Source of the DNA: CAWVSB01 sp046710535
GTDB lineage: Bacteria; Pseudomonadota; Gammaproteobacteria; Pseudomonadales; CAWVSB01
Length of the DNA stretch: 64,000 nucleotides
Direction of reading: 5' to 3'
NCBI GenBank assembly: GCA_046710535.1
Contig: JBKEHH010000004.1
Location: 186,001 to 250,000, forward strand
The notes beneath the pieces were generated by a model. That model saw nothing but the letters and a program-made list of their open reading frames with translations, did no database searches and was not told the origin of the DNA. This document shows positions 53,928 through 62,799 of this stretch, piece after piece. A program made the position numbers and the translations under genes. How positions within the stretch are numbered: position 1 is the stretch's first letter; each line of letters begins with the position of its first letter.

Positions 53928-54359
53928 TCAATCAATGGCGATTGTTATTTCGTTAAGGCCTGGCCCCACCACAATACTCGCCTTGTAAAAATTAGGCGGA
54001 CCAAAAGCGCCCATTGATGCGGAAAATCCAAATGGTTCTTGAGGATAACCAATAACATTAGTATCCAATTCATCATTAGCATTTACGTCATGAAAAATAG
54101 ACAAGGCGTAGCTGCCTGTAGGTATATCTTCAATCAACAAGGACACTTGTGTTTCACCACTAACTGCTTGGCTGGCATCAGCAAAAGCAGCCGTATCAGC
54201 ATCTGTGCTCAGCCAATTATCGGCGCTATCAAAAACAGCAACCACAATGCTGCCGGTGTCATGGGTAATACCGGAAACAGTTATCGCTAAACTGCTCTGT
54301 TGAGCAAACGCCATATTAGTGATAAACAACAAACTCAAGACTAAAAAAAACTTTTCCAT
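53928..54359 (-). CDS. DUF2141 secreted protein
   Basis: The 143-residue protein has a cleavable signal peptide (MEKFFLVLSLLFITNMAFAQ) and the DUF2141 motif set: GSIVVAVFDSADNWLS, IPTGSYALSIFHDVNANDELDTN and GYPQEPFGFS. These small periplasmic beta proteins have no proven role. I chose the ATG at 54359 with AGG eight bases upstream over two earlier ATGs. It lies downstream of the carotenoid oxygenase at 54431 on the same strand, about 70 bases away, and may be co-transcribed. Confidence 0.75.
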   Translation of the reverse strand: MEKFFLVLSLLFITNMAFAQQSSLAITVSGITHDTGSIVVAVFDSADNWLSTDADTAAFADASQAVSGETQVSLLIEDIPTGSYALSIFHDVNANDELDTNVIGYPQEPFGFSASMGAFGPPNFYKASIVVGPGLNEITIAID

Positions 54360-54430
54360 AAACATACCTATCACAAGCAATATTTATTAATAATAGTTAG
54401 TAAAAAGCCGAGCATTGCCCGGATTTTTAT

Positions 54431-55864
54431 TTAGTTGCCTTGACGCCAAGTACCGTGAAATCCGCCTGGTACATTATGCGACAAACGCACTACAGCTAAA
54501 GGCCCTTTTGATATTTCCAATGCATCGAAAATATATAAGCTACTGGTATGGGTTTCAAAACTGCTGCCAACCGTCAATAAAAACCCTTCGCCCTCTGCAG
54601 CACTCTCTGACTTTGGCACAAACAATGCTTCCGAAGCAGTGCTTTGCCCTAAAGAATAACGATCATCTTTGCCAGTTTCATGGTCAAAATGTCCAACCAC
54701 ATTGAAGAAGTGATCAGCATCTTTGCTTATCGTACTTGCCAATTCACCGTCAGGCGAGACATACCAACCGTGACGATAAGGCTTACCCAGATAGCGCAAG
54801 TCACACTGGGGGAACTCTGATTCATATTCATCGATTTTTTCAAATTCGACTCGCGGATTGTCTGCATTCATATCAATAGTCCAGCGATGCAAATACGGGA
54901 TCGCTTTACCACTATCACTACCATCCACCAGCGGAAACAACGGTGCATGCGTGAGCTGGCAACAATCAACAGTGATGACCCCATCTTGGTCAAAGCCATT
55001 CATAAAGTGAAATACAAATGACAAATCCATATCCAGCCACTGGATGTTTTCAGCACTGCCACCGTCGCGCGCTAAAACACCTATTTTTACTGGCAGATCT
55101 GGCTCCCATGCAAATGGGGCTCCACCTTCCATCGCCCGCTCTAAACTGCCAGAGATCGGAAATACTGGAATCAAAATATAATTATCAGTGATAACAAAAT
55201 CATGAATCATCGAAGAATACGGTGCCGGAATATGAATACTTTCCGTCAACACACCAGCAGGGTTTACTTTATGCAACATCACATCTGGGGCAAATGGGCC
55301 TGTCGCCATATAGGCAAAGAAAATCATCTCACCAGTAACTGGATCTATCTTAGGGTGCGCTGTCATGGCCGTATGTAACTTGCCGCGAAACGACCAACTG
55401 CCTATTGATTCCAAGGTGACTGGGTCTATCTCGTAAGGCCTATGCCCCTCTTCCAGCGCCAATAGTCTGTCGCCATGCCAAACCATAGCGGTATTTGCTA
55501 AGCCTTCTTTATCCACCAATACAAAATCACTATAATCTGGCTCGCAATCAAAAGGGTTCATCGCATTAACTAATGCCCGACCTTCTTTTGCTTCCATATT
55601 AAACTTGGCGGTGCGCACCCAGCGGTTGTTATAGCTAGCTTTACCATCTTTGATATGAAACGCATGCACCATGCCGTCGCCAGCAAATAAATGATATTCA
55701 CCTCTTGGTGCATAACGTTGATTTGGGCCATTACGATACAAACTCCCATTTAACTCAGGCGGTATTTCACCCTCAACAACTAAATCATGAGCATCGCATT
55801 CCATCTGGATCGGGCCAAAGGGAAATTGCAAAAATGGATTATCGCTGGGCATTGGCTTAGCCAT
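54431..55864 (-). CDS. carotenoid-oxygenase family protein (third copy)
   Basis: The 477-residue protein has the four iron His in TAHPKID, MIHDFV, FHFMNGF and GFHGTW, all intact, in the usual propeller order. It has no signal peptide. It is paralogous to the two in the 15-gene operon. It is divergent from a TetR gene (55985) with a 9-bp palindrome between them, so it has its own regulator while still being near the TonB operon. Substrate unknown; the family makes aldehydes by C=C cleavage. Confidence 0.85.
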   Translation of the reverse strand: MAKPMPSDNPFLQFPFGPIQMECDAHDLVVEGEIPPELNGSLYRNGPNQRYAPRGEYHLFAGDGMVHAFHIKDGKASYNNRWVRTAKFNMEAKEGRALVNAMNPFDCEPDYSDFVLVDKEGLANTAMVWHGDRLLALEEGHRPYEIDPVTLESIGSWSFRGKLHTAMTAHPKIDPVTGEMIFFAYMATGPFAPDVMLHKVNPAGVLTESIHIPAPYSSMIHDFVITDNYILIPVFPISGSLERAMEGGAPFAWEPDLPVKIGVLARDGGSAENIQWLDMDLSFVFHFMNGFDQDGVITVDCCQLTHAPLFPLVDGSDSGKAIPYLHRWTIDMNADNPRVEFEKIDEYESEFPQCDLRYLGKPYRHGWYVSPDGELASTISKDADHFFNVVGHFDHETGKDDRYSLGQSTASEALFVPKSESAAEGEGFLLTVGSSFETHTSSLYIFDALEISKGPLAVVRLSHNVPGGFHGTWRQGN

Positions 55865-55892
55865 GTACTTATCCTTTGCTAGTTGTTGACAC

Positions 55893-55925
55893 TGTAAACA
55901 TTAGCAGTAAGACTGTATGTTTACA
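55893..55925. promoter_or_regulatory. likely TetR operator for the third carotenoid oxygenase
   Basis: TGTAAACAT and ATGTTTACA are a perfect 9-bp inverted repeat separated by 15 bases, between the divergent carotenoid oxygenase (starts 55864) and TetR (starts 55985) genes. The sequence differs from the other TetR sites in this window, so it should be read by this local TetR. Confidence 0.6.
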
Positions 55926-55984
55926 ACAGTAACATTTGTCTCAGTTTGGTATTATGAGCACAGGCCTTCCAATTAGAGTTATTT

Positions 55985-56599
55985 ATGCAAGCCAACAAAA
56001 CTACTTACCACCACGGAGATTTGAGGTCAGCACTACTCGATGCCGCACTTACAGTGATCAATGAAGCTGGCTCAAGCCAGTTAACAATCCGTGAAGTAGC
56101 AAGACGAGCCGGTGTTTCTCATACCGCACCCTACCGACATTTTGCTGACAAAGATGAACTCATTGTGGCAGTTGTAGAGCAAGGCTTTGAGCTGCTCCAG
56201 CAAACGATGCAGACAGAAAAGGACGCCGCCCCAAAAGACCCTATAAGCCAATTCGCCGCATCTGGCACCGCTTATATAGACTTTGCTTTACAGCACCCTG
56301 CTTATTATCGCGTTATGTATAGCGGCGATTTACTAACCAGCGACGGCCATGAAAGCTTACAACATACTAGCTCAAATACATTTGCCCAAATGGTGGACGA
56401 CATAACCACCTGCCAGCAACTGAATATAGTTAAGCCTGGTAACCCAGCCCTTCAAGCCTTAGCCATACTTTCTACCGTCCATGGCTTTGTCACCATGGTT
56501 AACGACAATCGGGTAAACGCCCTACTCGGTCAGAATCCAGACATTAATGCTGTACGCGATATGATTATGACTTCTATTTTTGAGGGCTTAGGTGCTTAG
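55985..56599 (+). CDS. TetR family regulator (WHG type)
   Basis: The 204-residue protein has a TetR domain (YHHGDLRSALLDAALTVINE, IREVARRAGVSHTAPYRHF, about residues 8-60) and a C-terminal WHG domain (HPAYYRVMYSGDL), like the TetR at 12961. It is divergent from the third carotenoid oxygenase, whose gene it probably represses through the 9-bp palindrome. It is upstream of the TonB receptor gene, though that has a regulon-type operator of its own. Confidence 0.8.
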   Translation: MQANKTTYHHGDLRSALLDAALTVINEAGSSQLTIREVARRAGVSHTAPYRHFADKDELIVAVVEQGFELLQQTMQTEKDAAPKDPISQFAASGTAYIDFALQHPAYYRVMYSGDLLTSDGHESLQHTSSNTFAQMVDDITTCQQLNIVKPGNPALQALAILSTVHGFVTMVNDNRVNALLGQNPDINAVRDMIMTSIFEGLGA

Positions 56600-56651
56600 C
56601 TGCTGGGTAAAAATTCGCCCTCAGTGTAATTTCTGTAATACTAATAAAAAA

Positions 56652-56669
56652 AAACAGTCGTTACCGTTT
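56652..56669. promoter_or_regulatory. regulon operator site 6, before the TonB operon
   Basis: Read on the minus strand, AAACGGTAACGACTGTTT, matching the shared motif with one base off in the left half. It lies 118 bases upstream of the TonB receptor start codon. Confidence 0.55.
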
Positions 56670-56786
56670 GTTTTTAAAAAGCCCATTTGCTAGTATCTAA
56701 AACATAGAATATTCTGCGCAAAACAAATTTTAAGGCGTAGAGATATTACTAAAGCAACACAAACCACCACTAATAATTATAAAACG

Positions 56787-59201
56787 GTGTTAACAATGAA
56801 AATATCTACTCCTGCTTTAGCGACTCTGGTGCTTTCGTCTTTTATTGCTGCCCAAGTAAACTCGCAAGAGAACACAGACAAAATGGGCTTCGCATTAGAA
56901 GAGGTTATTGTAACTGCCAACAAGCGGGTACAAAGCCTGCAAGAAGTCCCTATGTCGGTAAGCGCGTTTACCGAAGACTTTCTCAGAGACTCTGGCCTAA
57001 CCAACTTTGCAGATCTTCAGCAGTATGCACCCAACTTAAAAATATCAACTACCGCCAGCACTGCTTCTACCTCAGTGCGTATCAGAGGTATAGGTTCGGT
57101 TGGCACTAACTCAGGTATAGACCCAAGTGTTGGTATGTTTATCGATGGCGTCTATCAAGGCCGAGCAGGCATGAGCGTAGCAGACCTTGTTGATATCGAA
57201 CGAATTGAAGTATTGCGTGGCCCCCAAGGCACTTTATATGGCAAAAATACCGCCGCTGGTGCTATCAGTATTATTACCCGCCGTCCTAATGACATCTTTG
57301 AAGGGTTGGTCGAGCTGACCTACGCCAATGATAATCGCATCGAAGCACGCGGTATGGTCAATATTCCTTTTGGTGATACCGAAAACGCTATGCGTGTAAG
57401 TGGTTATGTCGTCAATGGTGACCACATTTATGAAAATAAATTTAATGGCGAGGGCCTAAACGACGCCAACAAATGGGGGCTCAGAGCACGCACGTTATTA
57501 GTAGCTAGTAATACCAGCGAGTGGTTATTAACCGTTGATTATAGTGAAGAAGACACCGACTGTTGTGGTATTGCAGTAATTGATTACGACGGCTTAACAA
57601 CACTTGGTACACCCACCTTAAATGCTGCGTCAACTGCCTATCAACAAGGGCTAATTGACGCTAACAACGGCTCTTCCTTAAATTTTAATTCATTTGAAGA
57701 TACCGAAACCATTTCTCCACCTACTGCAGATCCATTTGACGATAACTATTGGGTAAATGGCGAAACCACTAATAATGTAACGGTTGGTGGAGTTGCACTT
57801 GAATGGAACAAAGAACTTGCCAACAACAGCTCACTAACTTTCATCAATGCGTGGCGTAATTATTCATCAGACTCGTTCTATGATGGTGACTTTACCGGAC
57901 ACGATGCGGTATCGGGCTCTACCGAAGTTGAACTAGATCAATACTCATCAGAAATCAGATTAGCCTCTGAAGCCGGCAATACGTTTGAATATCAAGTTGG
58001 TTTATTTGGCTACTATTCAGAATTCGACTCCCTAGGTAAGTTTGCACAAAGTAAGCTATTGGTTGATAAAATTGGCCTTGGCGGACTTTATTCAAACGGC
58101 ACCTTAAACACCGACGATAATTTGTATACCACCGCCAGTGGCGCAGCGTTTGGTCAACTAACGTGGAATATGTCTGAAGAATTAAGCACAACCTTTGGCT
58201 TGCGCTATACCTATGAGAAAAAAGAACGCGATGGTTCGCAAATTACAACGCCGGACCCGGTTGGAGGAATAACTGCACCCAACTTACCACCTATTGCTGG
58301 ACCAAACTATTTCACCGAAGTCGATCGCAGTGATACAGCAGTTTCTCCAATGATCAACATCCGTTACTTCGTAACAGAAGATGTAATGACTTACGCTAGT
58401 GTAAGCCGCGGTTTTAAATCCGGTGGCTTTAACCAACGCCGCGAAGCAACGCTGCCTGATGGCACCGCGCCATCGGGTGAGTTTGAAGAAGAAATCGCGA
58501 CTAACTATGAAATGGGTTGGAAAGGTTCTTGGCTAGATCGTCGTTTGCAAGTAAACGGTACGTTCTTCTATGTTGAATATGACGACTTTCAATCGCAAGG
58601 TTTTGACGGCTCGACGGTCAAGGTAACCAACGCTGGTTCGATGGAAAGCTATGGTACTGAGCTAGAAATCGTGTATTTACCGCTGGCGGATTTAACTTTA
58701 GGTTCTGCTTTAGGCTATACCCATGCTTCGTATAGCGACTTTGAAAATGGCGAATGCACAGTAGCCGAAAATTATGACGTAACCTTTTACCAAAACACTA
58801 ACTTTCTTGCCCCTGCTCTCGCGGGGGAAGCATGTACTAAAGATCTTACCGGTGAACAACTAGATAATGTACCCGAGTGGACTATCAGCTCTTTCGCACA
58901 ATATAAAATAGGACTGACCGAGAATCTAAATGGAACAATTCGGCTAGAACATACCTATACAGATTCTTTCTTTTTAGATGTCGATCTTGACCCAAATCTA
59001 GAGAACGATGCAGTTAATCTATTCAACCTTAGATTGTCACTAGCTAATGAAAATTTAGACTGGGAAGTTGCCGCTTGGGTACGCAATATAACTGATGAAG
59101 AATACTTCGCCATCGGCCAAGACATACCAGTTTTAGGTGGTTATATAGGCGTTGCAGCACCAGAAAGAACTTACGGTGCCACACTGAGATTCTTCTTTTA
59201 A
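56787..59201 (+). CDS. TonB-dependent outer-membrane receptor
   Basis: The 804-residue protein has a signal peptide (about residues 1-25), a TonB-box-like region (LEEVIVTANKR), a plug domain (VPMSVSAFTEDFLRDSGLTN, RGPQGTLYGKNTAAGAISI) and a 22-strand-type barrel ending in an aromatic residue, ATLRFFF. The subgroup resembles receptors for complex organic molecules rather than siderophores, but ligand cannot be read. It starts an operon of four genes and carries a regulon operator upstream, so it is likely the importer of the catabolic substrate. Confidence 0.9.
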   Translation: MLTMKISTPALATLVLSSFIAAQVNSQENTDKMGFALEEVIVTANKRVQSLQEVPMSVSAFTEDFLRDSGLTNFADLQQYAPNLKISTTASTASTSVRIRGIGSVGTNSGIDPSVGMFIDGVYQGRAGMSVADLVDIERIEVLRGPQGTLYGKNTAAGAISIITRRPNDIFEGLVELTYANDNRIEARGMVNIPFGDTENAMRVSGYVVNGDHIYENKFNGEGLNDANKWGLRARTLLVASNTSEWLLTVDYSEEDTDCCGIAVIDYDGLTTLGTPTLNAASTAYQQGLIDANNGSSLNFNSFEDTETISPPTADPFDDNYWVNGETTNNVTVGGVALEWNKELANNSSLTFINAWRNYSSDSFYDGDFTGHDAVSGSTEVELDQYSSEIRLASEAGNTFEYQVGLFGYYSEFDSLGKFAQSKLLVDKIGLGGLYSNGTLNTDDNLYTTASGAAFGQLTWNMSEELSTTFGLRYTYEKKERDGSQITTPDPVGGITAPNLPPIAGPNYFTEVDRSDTAVSPMINIRYFVTEDVMTYASVSRGFKSGGFNQRREATLPDGTAPSGEFEEEIATNYEMGWKGSWLDRRLQVNGTFFYVEYDDFQSQGFDGSTVKVTNAGSMESYGTELEIVYLPLADLTLGSALGYTHASYSDFENGECTVAENYDVTFYQNTNFLAPALAGEACTKDLTGEQLDNVPEWTISSFAQYKIGLTENLNGTIRLEHTYTDSFFLDVDLDPNLENDAVNLFNLRLSLANENLDWEVAAWVRNITDEEYFAIGQDIPVLGGYIGVAAPERTYGATLRFFF

Positions 59202-59225
59202 TAGCTGACTATCACCGATGGGGTC

Positions 59226-60038
59226 ATGATGAGCGATAAAGACGTAATTAGCACTGACAGTGGCTCCGGACGTGTAGCCCCCAGTAAACGCAGTGGTTTT
59301 ATGTATAACTGGGGGCCGCAAGCGTGGATCGATATGTGGATGTCAAACTCCTTGTTAGTGAAAAAAGCGATGCCGATTATCAACCATACTTTTGTCCCTA
59401 TTTTGCGCCTAAGCTGTAACGATCGAGATCAGTTAGAAGCTGACTACATTGAGATAAAATCACGCCGCGAAATAATAAAACTATTTGAAGCACCGCGTGA
59501 AAAATGGCGTAAGCGTTACGGTAATTTTGTTCGCGAAATGGAATGGGCATTGTTAGAACTGCGCAAATACTATAATCAATCTCAGTTTGAAGATATTGTT
59601 GTTGGCACCAGCGTAGCCCTCTCGCACGACAATACCCCTGAATTTTTGGACATGATGAACTCTATGTCTGACAAAAATAAACCGAAAAAAAATAATCGCA
59701 AGAAAAAACGTACCTCTACCGAACCCAGCTGGTTTACTAGCTTAATGTTTGAAATGTTTAACCCCGTAGGCTGGCTAACCGGCCCGGCAAAGATAACGAC
59801 CTTCGACCCAGATAACGGTTTAACGGTTATGGAAATACCAGAATGCGGCTGGCATATATGCGCCTCACAAGACTCATTACCAAACCCCAATGCACTGCCC
59901 GAAGAAGGCTGTCTATATATATGTAAAGGCCCATTTGAGGCTCTATTTAAAGGCGAAAACGGCGGCTTGAAAATGGAGTTTGAGCCACATCTGCCTGAAA
60001 CTTCATGTACTGTGCGCATGCGCTGGGCAACCGATTAA
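59226..60038 (+). CDS. unknown protein of the TonB operon
   Basis: The 270-residue protein has no signal peptide. A Lys-rich stretch (DKNKPKKNNRKKKRTSTEP, about 150-170) divides a helical N-terminal part from a C-terminal part (about 180-270) that has several Cys (ECGWHICASQD, EGCLYICKGPFEALFKG) and ends in CTVRMRW. The C terminus recalls the look of small-molecule-binding V4R or ATC-hydrolase-like domains, but I cannot assign a family. It follows the receptor by 24 bases and precedes a small protein by 15, so it is probably part of the uptake or early degradation of the imported compound. Confidence 0.65.
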   Translation: MMSDKDVISTDSGSGRVAPSKRSGFMYNWGPQAWIDMWMSNSLLVKKAMPIINHTFVPILRLSCNDRDQLEADYIEIKSRREIIKLFEAPREKWRKRYGNFVREMEWALLELRKYYNQSQFEDIVVGTSVALSHDNTPEFLDMMNSMSDKNKPKKNNRKKKRTSTEPSWFTSLMFEMFNPVGWLTGPAKITTFDPDNGLTVMEIPECGWHICASQDSLPNPNALPEEGCLYICKGPFEALFKGENGGLKMEFEPHLPETSCTVRMRWATD

Positions 60039-60053
60039 TTCGGCGGTGAACGG

Positions 60054-60317
60054 ATGCTTAAGTTGTTAAGAATTTTCAGTACGCAGAAAAAATTATTGCG
60101 GCAACAAATACAACAAACAAAAGACATAAAACAGCTTATAGCAGAACTAGAAAAACTGCAGACACAAAATGACAGTATGCGAGACGGCATGCGTCGCTGC
60201 GTCACTTGTGATTACCGCATCGATGTTAAACAACGACAACAACACGCAACTGACACAACAAATTTCAATTCTCATAGCAACTCAAACATTAACTCAAACA
60301 TAAACAACAGCGAATAA
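60054..60317 (+). CDS. small coiled-coil protein with CxxC
   Basis: The 87-residue protein has a Lys/Gln-rich coiled coil (about residues 9-45), then C49-x2-C52 in RCVTCDYRID, and an Asn/Ser-rich tail (SHSNSNINSNINNSE). It has no signal peptide and no family I recognise. It lies 15 bases from both neighbours in the TonB operon, so it is likely translated together with them. The CxxC could bind metal or act with the Cys-rich protein upstream. Function unknown. Confidence 0.55.
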   Translation: MLKLLRIFSTQKKLLRQQIQQTKDIKQLIAELEKLQTQNDSMRDGMRRCVTCDYRIDVKQRQQHATDTTNFNSHSNSNINSNINNSE

Positions 60318-60332
60318 ATTAGGAGCAACAAT

Positions 60333-61217
60333 ATGTCTGTTATTTTAATTACTGGCGCCAGCACCGGCATTGGCCAAGAAACCTCTCTTCACATGGCACG
60401 CAAAGGCTGCGAGGTTTATGCCGCATGTCGCAGTCCCAATAAGGCTGATGAATTAAAACAAAAAATAGCTGAAGAAAATTTGAATGTGCATGTCATTCAA
60501 ATGGATTTAGTCGACCCAGCATCCATCAAAACAGCTATTACCACAATTATGGCGCAAAGTGGTCGCATTGATGGCCTAGTCAATAATGCAGGGATAGGCG
60601 GTGGCCAAGCCGTTGAAATGACAAGCCTAGAAGATTCACGCGAGATTTTTGAAACTAACTACTTCGGCAACGTTAGCGTATTGCGTGAAGTCACCCCAAT
60701 CATGCGCAAGCAAAAGTCTGGTCGTATCGTCACTGTTGGGTCACTAGCGGGCCAAACGGTAATGGGCTGCCATGCACACTATTCTGCATCTAAATGGGCA
60801 ATGGAAGGCTTGTCAGAAGCATTGGCTGCGGAAATGGCAGAGTTCAATGTAAAAGTAGCAATTATTGAACCAGGCTGTGTTGTCACACCAATTTGGGGCA
60901 AAGGCTCATTGCCAGAAGGCGAACAACCTTACATCAACTCGTTAATGAAGCTAGGCCGCTGGTTTGAATTTGGCTTAACCCGCCCCGCTTACCCAACTGA
61001 CTGCGCAACCGCCATCGAGCACGCCTTAACCGCCGACAAACCCCAGTTTAGATATCCAGTAGGCCATGATGCCAAAGAGCATGTAGCCGCCCGTAATAGA
61101 GTCACCGATGACGAATGGATGGACGCAAACTGCCTGCAAGGTGAAGCGTATTACGACCGCATGGAAGAGTTAATTGGCGTTGATTATTTTCGTGGCGAAC
61201 TGCCTACTGCGGAGTAA
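60333..61217 (+). CDS. short-chain dehydrogenase/reductase (TonB operon)
   Basis: The 294-residue SDR has TGASTGIG, NNAGIGG, a catalytic Ser in TVGSLAGQTV and YSASK, all intact; the ACRSP after beta-2 favours NADP(H). The extended C terminus (about 230-294) recalls 17-beta-hydroxysteroid or retinol-dehydrogenase-like SDRs. AGGAGC lies eight bases upstream of the ATG. It is the last gene of the TonB operon and may act first on the imported substrate, such as oxidising an alcohol. Confidence 0.8.
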   Translation: MSVILITGASTGIGQETSLHMARKGCEVYAACRSPNKADELKQKIAEENLNVHVIQMDLVDPASIKTAITTIMAQSGRIDGLVNNAGIGGGQAVEMTSLEDSREIFETNYFGNVSVLREVTPIMRKQKSGRIVTVGSLAGQTVMGCHAHYSASKWAMEGLSEALAAEMAEFNVKVAIIEPGCVVTPIWGKGSLPEGEQPYINSLMKLGRWFEFGLTRPAYPTDCATAIEHALTADKPQFRYPVGHDAKEHVAARNRVTDDEWMDANCLQGEAYYDRMEELIGVDYFRGELPTAE

Positions 61218-61534
61218 ACACCAATAACCGGAGTTAACGCATGCTCCGGTTGTTCGGTTAATTTATTTCTCTACAAACTCAATCGCAAAGTTTTTAGTTA
61301 TATTTTCAGCACTCGATTGGCTGAGAATAATTTCATCAACAGTGCCCTGCCTGTTTTAATCAAAGACGATTTTAAAGATCTGCAAGTAGATGTAACAGAA
61401 TCCAGCTATTAGCCCATATAAGAATCTAACTCCACGCTATGCGTTAATACTATCGTTTATAAGCTGAGCCCTATATTCTGCGGCAAGCAAGTCGCTAGTT
61501 GGGTTTAATACTATATACGGGTTAAAAGATTTCG
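61218..61534. other. intergenic gap with hairpin and possible gene remnant
   Basis: Besides the hairpin at 61226-61251, two reading frames end here that look protein-like but have no start or family. On plus, NNFINSALPVLIKDDFKDL runs to a TAG near 61411. On minus, GTVDEIILSQSSAENITKNF runs to a TAA near 61265. They overlap on opposite strands, so at most one is a real remnant. No other feature. Confidence 0.25.
61226..61251 (+). terminator. hairpin after the TonB operon
   Basis: AACCGGAG and CTCCGGTT form a perfect 8-bp stem with a 10-base loop, nine bases after the SDR stop codon. The T tract is weak, so it may be rho-independent only in part, or a rho-dependent end. Confidence 0.5.
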
Positions 61535-61753
61535 ATGAATAAAATCAATCCTAAGAAGCTCCTTAATAGTAAATGGACAGCTGTCATAACAGTTAACAAG
61601 GAGAAGCACTTTCTTGTCACAGAGATGGAGTTCGATGAAGATGGTGATGTTATCCATTGTTTAATTGAGGCCGTTATATCTAACCGCTCAGAGCCAATTG
61701 ATTGGCAGGATCTCAAAAGTACTGAAAATTGGCTCCAAGGTTGGAAATACTGA
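61535..61753 (+). CDS. TIGR02450-type Trp-rich protein
   Basis: The 72-residue protein matches the small Trp-rich TIGR02450 family: KLLNSKWTAV near the N terminus, then KEKHFLV, PIDWQDLKSTENWLQGWKY at the end, with Trp residues in the family positions. The function is unknown. It stands alone between two gaps, 88 bases before the RIO-like kinase gene on the same strand. Confidence 0.8.
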   Translation: MNKINPKKLLNSKWTAVITVNKEKHFLVTEMEFDEDGDVIHCLIEAVISNRSEPIDWQDLKSTENWLQGWKY

Positions 61754-61841
61754 TGGCCAATTTGATGTAAATAGGTAAACATATATTCCGTAAACACGAT
61801 AAAATAATAATCAACAACAAATTACCTTTAGCAGACTACTA

Positions 61842-62699
61842 GTGAAAATACCGAAACGCCTACAACCCCTTGTCGACGATGGCTTAATTAATGAAGTCAA
61901 AGGCCGACTAATGAGCGGTAAAGAAGCTGATATTTTCATTGTGCGCTGTGGCGATCATATTCGCTGCGCTAAAGTCTATAAAGATTCAATGAAACGCAGC
62001 TTTAAAAAGGCTGTTCAATACCAAGAAGGCCGAAAAGTTCGCAGTGGCCGCCGGGCACGAGCTATGGAAAAAGGCTCCAGCTATGGGCGACAACAGCAAG
62101 AAGAAGTTTGGCAAAACGCTGAAATTGACGCTTTATCACGGCTAAACAATGCCGGCGTGCGTGTGCCTAAAACATTCGGCTGTGTCGATGGCGTTTTACT
62201 AATGGAATTGGTCACCGACGAAGACGGTGATGTCGCACCGCAACTCGGTGATGTAACAATGCCTGAGGATCAAGCAATTGAAGACCACACGCTGATGATG
62301 CATTACATAATGCTGATGCTTTGCGCGGGTATTGTGCATGGAGATCTATCAGAATTTAATGTTCTGGTTGATGATGAAGGCCCGGTGATTATCGACTTGC
62401 CACAGGCAGTAAATGCAGCGGCTAATAACAATGCGCAAGAAATGTTTGCTCGTGATGTTAACAATATGCGTCGCTATTATGGCGAGTTTGCACCAGCCTT
62501 ATTGAAGACACAATACGCCAAAGAAATGTGGGCATTGTTCGAAGAAGGTAAATTAACCACCAACTCAACTCTTACCGGCGAGTTTGAAGATGACAGTGAT
62601 AGCGCCGATGTTGATTCGGTATTAGAAGAAATCAAGGCAGTGATACAAGAAGAGCAAGACCGCCAAGAGCTTATCAAAGAAGCCGAGCAAGACGACTAA
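61842..62699 (+). CDS. RIO1-like protein serine kinase
   Basis: The 285-residue protein has the RIO kinase core: a nucleotide-binding N-lobe (GRLMSGKEADIFIVRCGDHIRCAKVYK with Lys), the catalytic loop HGDLSEFN (166-173) and the metal-binding IIDLPQAV (Asp185). An insertion QEGRKVRSGRRARAMEKGSS lies in the N-lobe. The C-terminal tail is acidic (DDSDSADVDS, EEEQDRQE). Such bacterial RIO1-like kinases are thought to act in ribosome or RNA metabolism, though their targets are unknown. The start is a GTG. Confidence 0.85.
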   Translation: MKIPKRLQPLVDDGLINEVKGRLMSGKEADIFIVRCGDHIRCAKVYKDSMKRSFKKAVQYQEGRKVRSGRRARAMEKGSSYGRQQQEEVWQNAEIDALSRLNNAGVRVPKTFGCVDGVLLMELVTDEDGDVAPQLGDVTMPEDQAIEDHTLMMHYIMLMLCAGIVHGDLSEFNVLVDDEGPVIIDLPQAVNAAANNNAQEMFARDVNNMRRYYGEFAPALLKTQYAKEMWALFEEGKLTTNSTLTGEFEDDSDSADVDSVLEEIKAVIQEEQDRQELIKEAEQDD

Positions 62700-62799
62700 G
62701 TCTTACCAAGGACTCCGCAAATCATTTAACTCATCGCTGAACTAAAACGCTTTTCAGCGCGTATTCCTTGCTAACTACCTGTTAACGATGGAACGTAAG

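Noticed and set aside
61265..61411. Overlapping protein-like frames on both strands in the gap after the TonB operon
   Set aside because: Both lack starts and recognisable family; at most one can be a real remnant, so I list it only as an intergenic note.
62735..62759. CGCTGAA / TTCAGCG hairpin after the RIO-like kinase gene
   Set aside because: Seven-bp stem, 11-base loop and no T tract; too weak to call a terminator.
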